Assembly: GCA_029068025.1 (NCBI GenBank)
Contig: JAIEDJ010000289.1
Location: 1 to 6,495 of the forward strand
Origin: Oscillospiraceae bacterium
GTDB lineage: Bacteria; Bacillota; Clostridia; Oscillospirales; Ruminococcaceae
Length of the DNA stretch: 6,495 nt
Direction: 5' to 3'
Below, one piece after another: positions 1 to 5,822 of this stretch. Positions within the stretch are counted from its first letter, which is position 1; every line of letters begins with the position of its first letter. The position numbers and the translations under genes are program-made. The notes under the pieces were generated by a model. That model ran no database searches. It saw only the letters and a list, made by a program, of their open reading frames with translations, and was not told the origin of the DNA.

Positions 1-1397
1 TCGCCGAGAACATCGCCTGCTCCCCGCAAAGTACTCTCGCAATAATATGTATCTCTCCGGCGGTTATGCTGTGCTGCGCGGCATCCGTCCTCCGCGGCTA
101 CCGCGAGGGGCTTTCCAACGTAATGCCGTCCGCGGCAGCGTCCGTTGCGGAAGCCGTCTCCAGAGCTGTATTCGGGCTTGGAATATCCTATTCGGTTGTC
201 TTTTATGCAAAAAAAGCGTTTCAAAGCGGCAAAAGCGTTTTCGGACAAGACGTTTCCACGCTCGAGCAGGCGTTCAATGCCGCTCTGCCCTATGCCGCCG
301 CCGGAGCCATACTCGCTGTCAGCATAAGCGAGCTGTGCGGACTGCTGGCTATGATATTTATTGAACGCAGATACAAAGACAAAGAAACGCTTCCCCCGCG
401 CTGCACCTACTGCCGCCGCAGCATTTGCGTTCAGCTCCTGAAGGAGACCGCCCCGATAGCCGCCTCCGCGCTGGTTATGAACTGCGTCTCCTTTGTAGAC
501 CTTCTCACCGTGACAAGAACTCTGGCAGCGTCCGCCGCGCGCAACCCCGAATACTTCAATACGACTTTTAAAAATATATTAACCATCTGCGGCGGTATTG
601 AGGGACTTCCGAACTTTATGTACGGCAGCTATACCGGAATAGCAATGTCGCTGTTTATGCTGATACCGTCTTTCGCGGGAATGACGGAAAAGACCGCCGC
701 TCCCGAGATAGCCGCGGCATGGGAACGCAAGGACGGAGATCAGCTTTATAATAAGATAACCATGCAGCTCAGAGCGGGAGCGCTTATCGCATGCCCCGCC
801 TGCTTCGGGGCCGCCGCGCTCGCAAAGCCGATACTGTCAATGCTTTACAGATCACGCGCCGCCGAGGTATCCGTTTCACTGGATTCGTTCATCATACTTT
901 GCCTTGGCGGAATATTTATGGTGCTTTCGTCGGCAATGTTCGGGATATTCCAGTCGATAAACAAGGCGCACATTCCTCTATTCCTTATGACAGGCTCGGT
1001 GCTTATAAAGCTCCTGCTCAATCCGGTTCTGATCTCGGTACCTCAGCTCAATATCTCGGGAGCGCCTCTCGCGGGGATCGCCGGCTATATCTTTATGACG
1101 ATATGCGGCAGTGTGATATTGAATAAAGTGCTTCCGAAAAAGATCAATATACTTTCGGCAGTCTCAAAGCCTATAGTCTGCGGGATCATCTGCGGATTTT
1201 CGGCATATATAGTTCATTCTCTTCTGGAAAACAAGATAAATTCAACGCCAAACGTGCTGTTTTCAACATTTGCCGGAGCAATTGTTTATATAATTTCACT
1301 AATTTTGAGCGGCGTTTTTCGTACAAACGGCATAATAAAGCTAAAAAATGTAAAAATTTTAAAAAAACCCCTTGCAAAATCTCGAAAAATAGGTTAA
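1..1397 (+). CDS. SpoVB/MurJ-like lipid-linked polysaccharide flippase, 5' end missing
   Basis: The frame is open from the left edge (first whole codon at base 3) to a TAA at 1395-1397, giving 464 residues of a protein whose family is usually about 500-540. The true N-terminus, perhaps 50-60 residues, lies outside the window. An internal ATG at 66 is not the start, because the 21 codons before it are membrane-like and in frame. The protein is a chain of hydrophobic helices. Early on it has an RGYREGLSN...MPSAAASVAEA stretch, characteristic of SpoVB-type members of the MOP (MATE-like) superfamily. Such proteins are membrane flippases for undecaprenyl-linked cell-wall or spore-cortex precursors. 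The basic C-terminal tail (KILKKPLAKSRKIG) should be cytoplasmic. Its position just before mazG matches B. subtilis yabM, a spoVB paralogue, so the substrate and any sporulation role are inferred. The last 100 bases are much richer in A/T than the rest. Confidence 0.85.
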   Translation, partial: AENIACSPQSTLAIICISPAVMLCCAASVLRGYREGLSNVMPSAAASVAEAVSRAVFGLGISYSVVFYAKKAFQSGKSVFGQDVSTLEQAFNAALPYAAAGAILAVSISELCGLLAMIFIERRYKDKETLPPRCTYCRRSICVQLLKETAPIAASALVMNCVSFVDLLTVTRTLAASAARNPEYFNTTFKNILTICGGIEGLPNFMYGSYTGIAMSLFMLIPSFAGMTEKTAAPEIAAAWERKDGDQLYNKITMQLRAGALIACPACFGAAALAKPILSMLYRSRAAEVSVSLDSFIILCLGGIFMVLSSAMFGIFQSINKAHIPLFLMTGSVLIKLLLNPVLISVPQLNISGAPLAGIAGYIFMTICGSVILNKVLPKKINILSAVSKPIVCGIICGFSAYIVHSLLENKINSTPNVLFSTFAGAIVYIISLILSGVFRTNGIIKLKNVKILKKPLAKSRKIG

Positions 1398-1400
1398 GAT
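1372..1400 (+). promoter_or_regulatory. Possible weak sigma-A promoter for mazG
   Basis: TTGCAA at 1372-1377 and TAAGAT at 1395-1400 are separated by 17 bases, and the second box overlaps the flippase stop codon. Each box matches the sigma-A consensus at only four of six positions. A strongly A/T-rich stretch just upstream (about 1340-1368) could act as an UP element. The gap between the genes is only 35 bases, so mazG may simply be read from the flippase transcript instead. Confidence 0.3.
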
Positions 1401-1432
1401 AATAGTGCAGTATTCGTTTGAGGGAGTTGGTA

Positions 1433-2242
1433 ATGTTGGGGACGGACTTTGAGTTTAAAGCCCGATATAATATCGACGACCTGATAGAGATAATGAAAAT
1501 CCTGCGATCGGAAAACGGCTGTCCGTGGGATAAGGTTCAAACGCATGAGTCCATACGCACCGATCTTATCGAGGAAGCCTATGAGGTTTGCGAAGGAATA
1601 GACTGCGGCTCGTCCGAAATTCTCCGGGAGGAGCTTGGGGATCTGCTCATGCAGGTAATATTCCATTCTCAGATCGAGACCGAGCTTGGAAATTTCAACT
1701 TCGAGGACGTTTGTAACGATATTTGCCAAAAGCTGATTTACAGGCATCCACACGTCTTTGGCGAGGTTAAGGCCGAAACCGAGGACGAGGTGTTGCGCAA
1801 CTGGGATGCTTTAAAGAAGGAAGGCAAACATCAGCAGACTTACACGGAAACGCTTGAAAGCGTGCCCAAAACCTTCCCTGCCCTGTTACGGGGTGAAAAG
1901 GTTTGCCGGCGGGCGGAACGAGCGGGACTTCCCATCAACAGCGCCAAGGACTGTATAGATAAAATCAGAAGCGGCCTTGATAAACTGGAGAGCGGAGGAC
2001 TGAACGGTGAGTGCGGCGCAAACCAACAGATTCTCGGAGATTTATTGCTGTCTTTTTGTAATTTGGACAGAATTTTGAAAACCGACGGAGAAAAAGCCTT
2101 GACTTATTCGATAAATCGGTTTATAATAGAATTCGGAGCGCTTGAAAAAGCGGCAGCTGACAAAGGCTGTCCGTTGGACAAGCTTCCGGCAGAAGAGATC
2201 CGCCGTATGGCGGAGGATCTGTTTGGCGGTCATTGCCCCTAA
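1433..2242 (+). CDS. mazG: Nucleoside triphosphate pyrophosphohydrolase MazG
   Basis: MazG hydrolyses (d)NTPs to NMP and pyrophosphate and is regarded as a house-cleaning enzyme. The ATG at 1433 is preferred because AGGGAG (1421-1426) sits 6 bases before it; an in-frame TTG at 1418 overlaps that site. The 269-residue length is normal for two-domain MazG. The first domain is textbook: NGCPWDK at 28-34, the metal-binding EEAYE at 47-51 and EELGD at 66-70, then RHPHVFG at 104-110 and the W124-centred region. The second domain (about 156-245) keeps the fold signature (LGDLLLSFCNLDRIL at 201-215) but has lost catalytic acids: SGLDK at 180-184 and QILGD at 199-203 stand where EExxE and EExxD are expected. 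B. subtilis YabN, at the same place in the cluster, has an added N-terminal methylase domain that is absent here. The identification is secure; the consequence of the degenerate half is inferred. Confidence 0.93.
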   Translation: MLGTDFEFKARYNIDDLIEIMKILRSENGCPWDKVQTHESIRTDLIEEAYEVCEGIDCGSSEILREELGDLLMQVIFHSQIETELGNFNFEDVCNDICQKLIYRHPHVFGEVKAETEDEVLRNWDALKKEGKHQQTYTETLESVPKTFPALLRGEKVCRRAERAGLPINSAKDCIDKIRSGLDKLESGGLNGECGANQQILGDLLLSFCNLDRILKTDGEKALTYSINRFIIEFGALEKAAADKGCPLDKLPAEEIRRMAEDLFGGHCP

Positions 2243-2251
2243 CAGTTTGTT

Positions 2252-2274
2252 TTTAGCGGTCAGTGACCGTTAGA
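2252..2274 (+). promoter_or_regulatory. Hairpin/dyad just upstream of the HU gene
   Basis: The arms AGCGGTC (2255-2261) and GACCGTT (2265-2271) face each other across AGT. Flanking pairs extend the stem to about 10 bp, including two G-U pairs. There is no immediate run of T, so it is a poor intrinsic terminator. It ends 12 bases before the HU ribosome-binding site, so it may be an operator, an mRNA-stabilising leader or a weak terminator of mazG. A TAGAAT (2275-2280) follows it, but no acceptable -35 box lies at the right distance. Confidence 0.4.
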
Positions 2275-2302
2275 TAGAATATTTTTGGAGGTTTTTACAA
2301 CT

Positions 2303-2578
2303 ATGACAAAGGCAGAATTAGTAGCAGCAGTTGCAGCAAAAGCTGAGCTTAGCAAGAAGGATTCCGAGGCAGCGGTAAAGGCTGTTATCGAGACTATTAC
2401 CGAAACTCTTGGCAAGGGCGACTCCATTCAGTTGGTAGGCTTCGGCACCTTTGAGGTACGCGAGCGTGCAGCAAGAAGCGGAATCAACCCCCGCACCAAG
2501 AAGAAGATCCAGATCGCAGCTACAAAGGTTCCTGCATTTAAGGCAGGCAGAGCTCTTAAGGACGCTGTAAGCAAGTAA
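2303..2578 (+). CDS. hup: HU family nucleoid-associated DNA-binding protein
   Basis: This 91-residue protein is a full-length HU, a homodimeric architectural protein that bends and compacts DNA. It opens MTKAELVAAVAAKAELSKKD and has the GFGTFEVRERAAR core at 46-58. This is followed by the DNA-intercalating arm GINPRTKKKI (60-69) with the conserved proline at 63. The closing KVPAFKAGRALKDAV (75-89) is also diagnostic. The start is the ATG at 2303, with GGAGG at 2287-2291, 11 bases upstream; an in-frame TTG at 2285 is part of the ribosome-binding region. Codon use differs from the neighbours (alanine largely GCA, some GCT/GCG and little GCC), as expected for a very highly expressed gene. The 60-base gap from mazG containing a hairpin, and the terminator downstream, suggest that it is expressed partly on its own. 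HU is not part of this cluster in B. subtilis. Confidence 0.95.
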   Translation: MTKAELVAAVAAKAELSKKDSEAAVKAVIETITETLGKGDSIQLVGFGTFEVRERAARSGINPRTKKKIQIAATKVPAFKAGRALKDAVSK

Positions 2579-2600
2579 TTTTTATTGTTTTGCTGCGGTA

Positions 2601-2625
2601 TTGCACTTCGTAGCTACAAGTGTGA
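2601..2625 (+). other. Weak imperfect hairpin after the HU gene
   Basis: TTGCACTT (2601-2608) can pair with AAGTGTGA (2618-2625), including two G-U pairs, around a loop containing the palindrome GTAGCTAC. No T run follows, so it is not a terminator by itself. It may be 3' UTR structure stabilising the HU message or part of the leader of the next gene. The rest of 2579-2682 shows no convincing promoter or gene. Confidence 0.22.
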
Positions 2626-2682
2626 GTATCGTGAATAAAGCATTAAAAAGTACGGCGTTCGGGCTATGTCTAAGACACGAAT

Positions 2683-2709
2683 AGCGGCAGGTCTACCCTG
2701 CCGCTTTTT
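2683..2709 (+). terminator. Intrinsic terminator between hup and rqcP
   Basis: An exact 8-bp GC-rich stem, GCGGCAGG (2684-2691) with CCTGCCGC (2697-2704), has a 5-base loop and is followed directly by TTTTT (2705-2709). It should end the HU transcript. It lies only 37 bases before the rqcP start codon, with no recognisable promoter in between, so rqcP may depend on read-through. Confidence 0.85.
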
Positions 2710-2746
2710 GTGTATGCTGCGTTTATTCAAAGAGGAGTACGATTAT

Positions 2747-2983
2747 ATGAGATTAGATAAATTTTTAAAGGTTTCGCGTCTTATCAAGCGAAGAACGGTC
2801 GCAAACGAAGCATGCGACGCGGAAAAGGTCATCGTAAACGGAAAAGCCGCGAGGGCGTCTTATGAAGTAAAGACAGGCGATATTATTGAGATAATTATCG
2901 GAAAGCCGCTTAAGGTGCGCGTTCTTGATATCAGGGAGTTCACCAAAAAAGAGGATGCCGCCGCGCTGTATGAGGTAGTATAA
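2747..2983 (+). CDS. rqcP: S4-domain RNA-binding protein RqcP (YabO)
   Basis: The product is 78 residues and consists almost entirely of an S4 RNA-binding fold: MRLDKFLKVSRLIKRR at 1-16, VIVNGKAARASYEVKTGD at 28-45, then a beta-rich tail. In B. subtilis RqcP works with RqcH in ribosome quality control, helping alanine tailing of nascent chains on stalled 50S subunits. The length and the location between mazG and yabP match that protein (yabO) rather than the heat-shock Hsp15 of proteobacteria. The start at 2747 is chosen because AGAGGAG (2731-2737) sits 9 bases upstream. Reading in frame from an ATG at 2666 would place the preceding terminator inside the protein. The assignment rests on family signature plus synteny; whether an RqcH gene exists elsewhere cannot be seen. 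Confidence 0.88.
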   Translation: MRLDKFLKVSRLIKRRTVANEACDAEKVIVNGKAARASYEVKTGDIIEIIIGKPLKVRVLDIREFTKKEDAAALYEVV

Positions 2984-2986
2984 ACG

Positions 2987-3019
2987 ATATCCCGAGTTTT
3001 CTCTCGGGATATTTTGTTT
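2987..3019 (+). terminator. Intrinsic terminator after rqcP
   Basis: A perfect 10-bp stem, ATATCCCGAG (2987-2996) with CTCGGGATAT (3003-3012), has a 6-base loop and is followed by TTTGTTT. It begins four bases after the rqcP stop codon and separates the vegetative genes from the sporulation pair yabPQ. Confidence 0.9.
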
Positions 3020-3082
3020 GCCGAATAAGGGTTTCCTACCATGTAGTTACAGCACGTTTGTCCGGGTTTGTCAATTTGTGTG

Positions 3083-3111
3083 GAATATTTTCCGGAAGGC
3101 TTTAATATAAT
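3083..3111 (+). promoter_or_regulatory. Predicted sigma-E (mother-cell) promoter for yabPQ
   Basis: GAATATT (3083-3089) fits the sigma-E -35 consensus KMATATT at every position. AATATAAT (3104-3111) matches CATACAMT at six of eight positions, with T in place of the middle C, a frequent variant. The spacer is 14 bases, the normal value for sigma-E. Transcription would start near 3118, giving a leader of about 30 bases before yabP. No proper sigma-A -35 box accompanies the TATAAT embedded here. The B. subtilis orthologue yabP is sigma-E dependent, which supports the call. Confidence 0.72.
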
Positions 3112-3149
3112 CGGTAATGAGAATACACTAATTTTTCGGGGGTGCTATT

Positions 3150-3422
3150 ATGCAAAAGGTTACAACTGCTATTCCGCAGAACATTATTCTTGAGAACAGA
3201 AAAAATCTGAGGATCTCCGGAGTCAAGGACATCGACAGCTTCTCCGAAAGCAAGATCGTCCTTTCCACTGTTATGGGAGAGCTTGTCATCAAGGGCGACG
3301 ACCTGCACGTAAACTCTCTTGACGCACAAAGCGGCGATTTCTCCATGACAGGCTGCGTCAACTCTATAAACTACAACCGACACAGCGTGCTGGACGGTCC
3401 CGTTAAAAAGCTGTTCAGATAA
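3150..3422 (+). CDS. yabP: Sporulation protein YabP
   Basis: This 90-residue protein matches the small YabP family throughout. It has NIILENRKNLRISGVKDIDSF near the start (numbered from N11), then VLSTVMGELVIKGDDLHV, and near the end the LDAQSGDFSMTGCVNSINY segment. It has no signal peptide or membrane helix and is predicted to be a compact beta-rich protein. YabP is produced in the mother cell during sporulation and is linked to spore-coat/outer forespore function, but its biochemical role is not well defined. The ATG at 3150 has GGGGGTG (3138-3144) five bases upstream. It is preceded by a predicted sigma-E promoter and followed after 33 bases by yabQ, its usual partner. Confidence 0.92.
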   Translation: MQKVTTAIPQNIILENRKNLRISGVKDIDSFSESKIVLSTVMGELVIKGDDLHVNSLDAQSGDFSMTGCVNSINYNRHSVLDGPVKKLFR

Positions 3423-3455
3423 AACCGTAAAGTTTTTTAAAATACGGAGGTCAAT

Positions 3456-3998
3456 ATGTACGTTTCAATACCCGATTGCTTTATGATAGCGTTCTTTGCC
3501 GGACTTGTATTTGGACTGGTGTATGAAGCACTGAGGATCGTCAGGCTTATATTGAGGTTCAAGGCGGCAGTCTTTTTGTGTGACGTGCTGTTTTTCGTTC
3601 TGGCGGCGCTTGGAGTTATGACGCTTTCAAAGAGCCTTGGAAACTATGTCAGAATATACACCGTTCTGGGCTTTGGCGCGGGTGTGTTCACGTATATTGT
3701 CACTGTCGGAAGGCTGTTGAATCTTGCTGAAAGCGCCGCATCATCGGCATGGAGAAAGACTATCGGCAAACTTTTAAGTAAGATCGGCAGATTTGCAAAG
3801 ACGAGCTTTGGAACAATTCGCCAAAAATCATTGTCAGCATTTAGTAAAATCTCCAAAGATTTGAAGAAACGCACAGAAAATCATGATCGGCACTTGAAAT
3901 CCTCTGATCAAAAGTTGTATAATAAAGAAAGACTAAAAAAATTGGGGGAAGGTGAACACGTTCATGCCGTTAAAGCAAAGATCACAAGAAGCTCATGA
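3456..3998 (+). CDS. yabQ: Spore cortex biosynthesis membrane protein YabQ
   Basis: The protein has 180 residues; B. subtilis YabQ, about 210, localises to the membrane around the forespore and is needed for cortex formation. Three hydrophobic helices can be seen at about 8-31, 37-57 and 67-88. Family-type positions include GLVYEALRIVR (20-30), D43 and the GFGAGVFTYIV segment (72-82). The C-terminal 90 residues are a soluble, strongly basic tail rich in Lys, Arg and Ser. The start ATG is preceded by ACGGAGG. The gene lies 33 bases behind yabP and overlaps the start of divIC by 35 bases (3964-3998). The tail-coding DNA also contains a sigma-A-like promoter for divIC, which may constrain the sequence there. 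Confidence 0.88.
   Translation: MYVSIPDCFMIAFFAGLVFGLVYEALRIVRLILRFKAAVFLCDVLFFVLAALGVMTLSKSLGNYVRIYTVLGFGAGVFTYIVTVGRLLNLAESAASSAWRKTIGKLLSKIGRFAKTSFGTIRQKSLSAFSKISKDLKKRTENHDRHLKSSDQKLYNKERLKKLGEGEHVHAVKAKITRSS
3894..3923 (+). promoter_or_regulatory. Sigma-A promoter inside yabQ for divIC
   Basis: TTGAAA (3894-3899, five of six consensus) and a perfect TATAAT (3918-3923) are separated by 18 bases. The start of transcription would be near 3930, about 34 bases before the divIC ATG and ahead of its ribosome-binding site. It provides vegetative expression of a division gene that otherwise sits behind a sporulation promoter. Confidence 0.68.
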
Positions 3999-4332
3999 AA
4001 AAAAGAAGCCGCGCGGGCCTGTGCATTTTTTGGCTTCAATTGCAATATTGCTGTTTGCGGGCTTTGCAGTGTTCGCAGTTGTGCGCGATCAGATCTCCAT
4101 TCGTGAGAATATGCAGAAATACGATGAACTGGTTTCTAAGACCAACGAGGTAAACGAAGACAACGAACAGATCAACGCTTATCTTGAGGACCCGGAAAAG
4201 CGCAAGGAATATATAGAGAATCAGGCGCGTAACAAGCTCGACTATGCCAATCCCGACGAGACGATCTATTATGTGATCCCCGCTGGTCAGCAGCCGCAGA
4301 CAAGTGAAGATAATTCAACAGCCTCCGAATGA
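3964..4332 (+). CDS. divIC: Septum formation initiator / cell-division protein DivIC (FtsB-like)
   Basis: This 122-residue bitopic membrane protein has a basic cytoplasmic N-terminus (1-19), one membrane helix (about 20-40), and a coiled-coil segment at about 44-74 rich in Asn, Glu and Lys. A family-typical YIENQARNKLDYANPDE at 83-99 is followed by IYYVIP. DivIC pairs with FtsL and DivIB in the divisome and helps activate septal peptidoglycan synthesis; FtsB is the Gram-negative equivalent. The ATG at 3964 is chosen over an in-frame GTG at 3952 because AAGGTGA (3949-3955), a perfect anti-SD match, lies 8 bases upstream and includes that GTG. The gene overlaps yabQ by 35 bases, the same order as in B. 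subtilis. The tail after residue 107 is polar and low-complexity, and its last codons form one arm of the terminator. Confidence 0.9.
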   Translation: MPLKQRSQEAHEKKKPRGPVHFLASIAILLFAGFAVFAVVRDQISIRENMQKYDELVSKTNEVNEDNEQINAYLEDPEKRKEYIENQARNKLDYANPDETIYYVIPAGQQPQTSEDNSTASE

Positions 4333-4349
4333 TCGGAGGCTGTTTTTTT
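4317..4349 (+). terminator. Strong intrinsic terminator at the end of divIC
   Basis: AACAGCCTCCGA (4317-4328) and TCGGAGGCTGTT (4333-4344) form a perfect 12-bp stem with a 4-base loop (4329-4332) that contains the divIC TGA. A further TTTTT follows. The leftward-reading permease gene ends at 4348-4350, inside or next to the T run, so the hairpin may also stop the opposing transcript. Its T tract in that direction is weak. Confidence 0.93.
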
Positions 4350-4977
4350 ATTTCTTAACAGATCTCAAGAGCGGTATTGAAATAAGCCACGAACCGATAT
4401 ACAAAGCAGATATTCCGACAAGGATCAAGGGAAATATTATATTCATGCTTTTTGCTTCTGCTCCTTCAAAGCCCTCGACTATTGTGCTGTACAACGGCAT
4501 ACATCCTGTTGTAATCGCGATCACTATAAAATATCCGATCCTTCCCTTCTCAGAGCCGAACTTATAGCAGAACGGAAGACATAGCGCCGGAAAAAGCAGT
4601 GATGCAACAAACATAATACCAATGGCTGACAAATTTGATAAAAAATTGTAGTTCGGATACACAATTCCACGAATAAACACAACGCCGATCACCACAACTA
4701 CAGTTACTGCCTGAGACAGAAGTCCGAACAGATACTTTGCCGAAACGATCTGCTTTTCACTGTATGGCAGTATCCCGCAGTAATCAGACCAGCCGCCGCG
4801 CTCGTCATAGCTGAGCAGCGTCAGCGGCAGTATCCCCGAAAACATCACCGGAAAGCTTATAAACAACGCGTTTCCTTCCGAAAAAAACGAAACTGCCATA
4901 AATACGATATCGACAAGAAAAAACATCTTGCAGTATTTGATCAGTTGATAAAAGTCCTTAAGCAATAAACCCTTCAT
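4348..4977 (-). CDS. ABC-2 family transporter permease
   Basis: The 209-residue membrane protein begins MKGLLLKDFYQLIKYCK, the usual opening of small ABC-2 permeases encoded with a YtrA-type regulator. About six hydrophobic helices follow, at roughly 16-33, 38-56, 84-105, 116-137, 145-165 and 180-202. The soluble stretch between helices 2 and 3 contains YDERGGWSDYCGILPYSEKQIVSAKY. This type forms the membrane channel of an exporter with the ATPase encoded just upstream. Relatives in other Firmicutes include the PSM/antimicrobial-peptide exporters, but the substrate here cannot be inferred from sequence. Its ATG overlaps the ATPase stop (ATGA, 4974-4977) and has GGAGGA nearby, so the two subunits should be translationally coupled. 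It ends tail to tail with divIC. Confidence 0.85.
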   Translation of the reverse strand: MKGLLLKDFYQLIKYCKMFFLVDIVFMAVSFFSEGNALFISFPVMFSGILPLTLLSYDERGGWSDYCGILPYSEKQIVSAKYLFGLLSQAVTVVVVIGVVFIRGIVYPNYNFLSNLSAIGIMFVASLLFPALCLPFCYKFGSEKGRIGYFIVIAITTGCMPLYSTIVEGFEGAEAKSMNIIFPLILVGISALYIGSWLISIPLLRSVKK

Positions 4978-5819
4978 ACGGCTTCCTCCTTTACCATATA
5001 TACAAACAGCTCCTCAATGGATACGGGACTGATGCTCATAGCTGACGGTATCTTGTCGCGGATAACCAGCGCCTCCGCGCCGTAAGCCGAGATCTTCTTG
5101 TGCTTTATCGCGTCCTTACTGAGCGCAGACAGCTGACCCTCGGTGCAGTGAAGTATCCCGTAACGCGCCAGCAGCTCGTCCTTTTCCTCAAACAGCATGA
5201 GCCTTCCCTTATGCAGAAACGCGATATAATCACAGAGCTTTTCAAGATCGCTCACGATATGAGATGACATCAGTATTGAGTGGTTCTCGTCTCGAGTGAA
5301 CTCGTTAAGGATGTCCAACACCTCATCGCGCACTACGGGATCAAGCCCGCTCGTAGCCTCGTCCAGCAGAAGCAGCTTGGCGTTGTGCGACATAGCTATC
5401 GCTATGCTCAGCTTCATCTTCATGCCGCGCGAAAAATCCTTGTACTCCTTGTCAAGCGGAAGCGCGAACCGCTTAAGATATCCGTTATAATCCGACGCGT
5501 TCCAATTCTTAAACGTGTTCCTCATAATATTTCCGACCTGCCGTGCGTTAAGACAGCCGGGGATCCCCGCTTCGTCAAGCACCACTCCGACTTCTTCTTT
5601 TGTAAGCCTGTTGTCAGCACCGCTGTCGCGTCCAAGAACGGTTATTGAACCGCCGTCCTTGCGCAGCATATTCAGAATCAGCTTGATGGTGGTGGACTTC
5701 CCCGCCCCGTTCTCCCCGATCAGCCCGAGGATACAGCCGCCCGGCAGCGTAAAGCTGATTTTATTCAGCTTGAACCCGGGATATTCCTTGCTTAAATTTT
5801 TGATCTCCAATGCGTTCAT
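4974..5819 (-). CDS. ABC transporter ATP-binding protein (YtrB/BcrA-like)
   Basis: This 281-residue protein has a full nucleotide-binding domain: Walker A GENGAGKST at 35-43, signature FSRGMKMKL at 129-137, Walker B LLLLDE with catalytic E154 at 149-154, the D-loop SGLD at 157-160, and the switch histidine at 187 (SSH). The usual Q-loop glutamine is replaced by a VVLDEAG segment at 79-85, which I recall as common in this subfamily and therefore not a defect. After about residue 215 there is a variable C-terminal domain. It should power the permease encoded next. GGAGGA for this gene lies at 5827-5832 inside the end of gntR, and only three bases separate the gntR stop from this ATG. That marks a single operon with tight coupling. 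Confidence 0.94.
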   Translation of the reverse strand: MNALEIKNLSKEYPGFKLNKISFTLPGGCILGLIGENGAGKSTTIKLILNMLRKDGGSITVLGRDSGADNRLTKEEVGVVLDEAGIPGCLNARQVGNIMRNTFKNWNASDYNGYLKRFALPLDKEYKDFSRGMKMKLSIAIAMSHNAKLLLLDEATSGLDPVVRDEVLDILNEFTRDENHSILMSSHIVSDLEKLCDYIAFLHKGRLMLFEEKDELLARYGILHCTEGQLSALSKDAIKHKKISAYGAEALVIRDKIPSAMSISPVSIEELFVYMVKEEAV

Positions 5820-5822
5820 GAA

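Noticed and set aside
47..364. Short + strand frames (47-364, 145-327, 791-1126) inside the flippase gene
   Set aside because: They are Arg/Pro/Cys-rich out-of-frame readings of GC-rich coding DNA with no protein-like features.
66..1397. Taking the ATG at 66 as the start of the flippase
   Set aside because: The frame stays open to the left edge with in-frame hydrophobic codons and family-like length; this ATG is internal.
1418..1432. TTG start for mazG at 1418
   Set aside because: It overlaps the ribosome-binding site that serves the ATG at 1433, and MazG proteins do not need the five extra residues.
2275..2280. TAGAAT as the -10 box of an HU promoter
   Set aside because: No -35-like hexamer lies at 16-18 bases; the nearest TTG-containing one is 22 bases away and the hairpin lies between.
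2285..2302. TTG start for HU at 2285
   Set aside because: It overlaps the GGAGG ribosome-binding site; the ATG at 2303 gives the standard HU N-terminus and length.
2666..2746. ATG at 2666 as the rqcP start
   Set aside because: It would put a perfect intrinsic terminator inside the coding sequence and add 27 residues foreign to the S4 family, and it lacks a ribosome-binding site.
3102..3383. Open frames on the - strand opposite yabP
   Set aside because: They are shadows of a clearly recognised gene and have no promoter or ribosome-binding site of their own.
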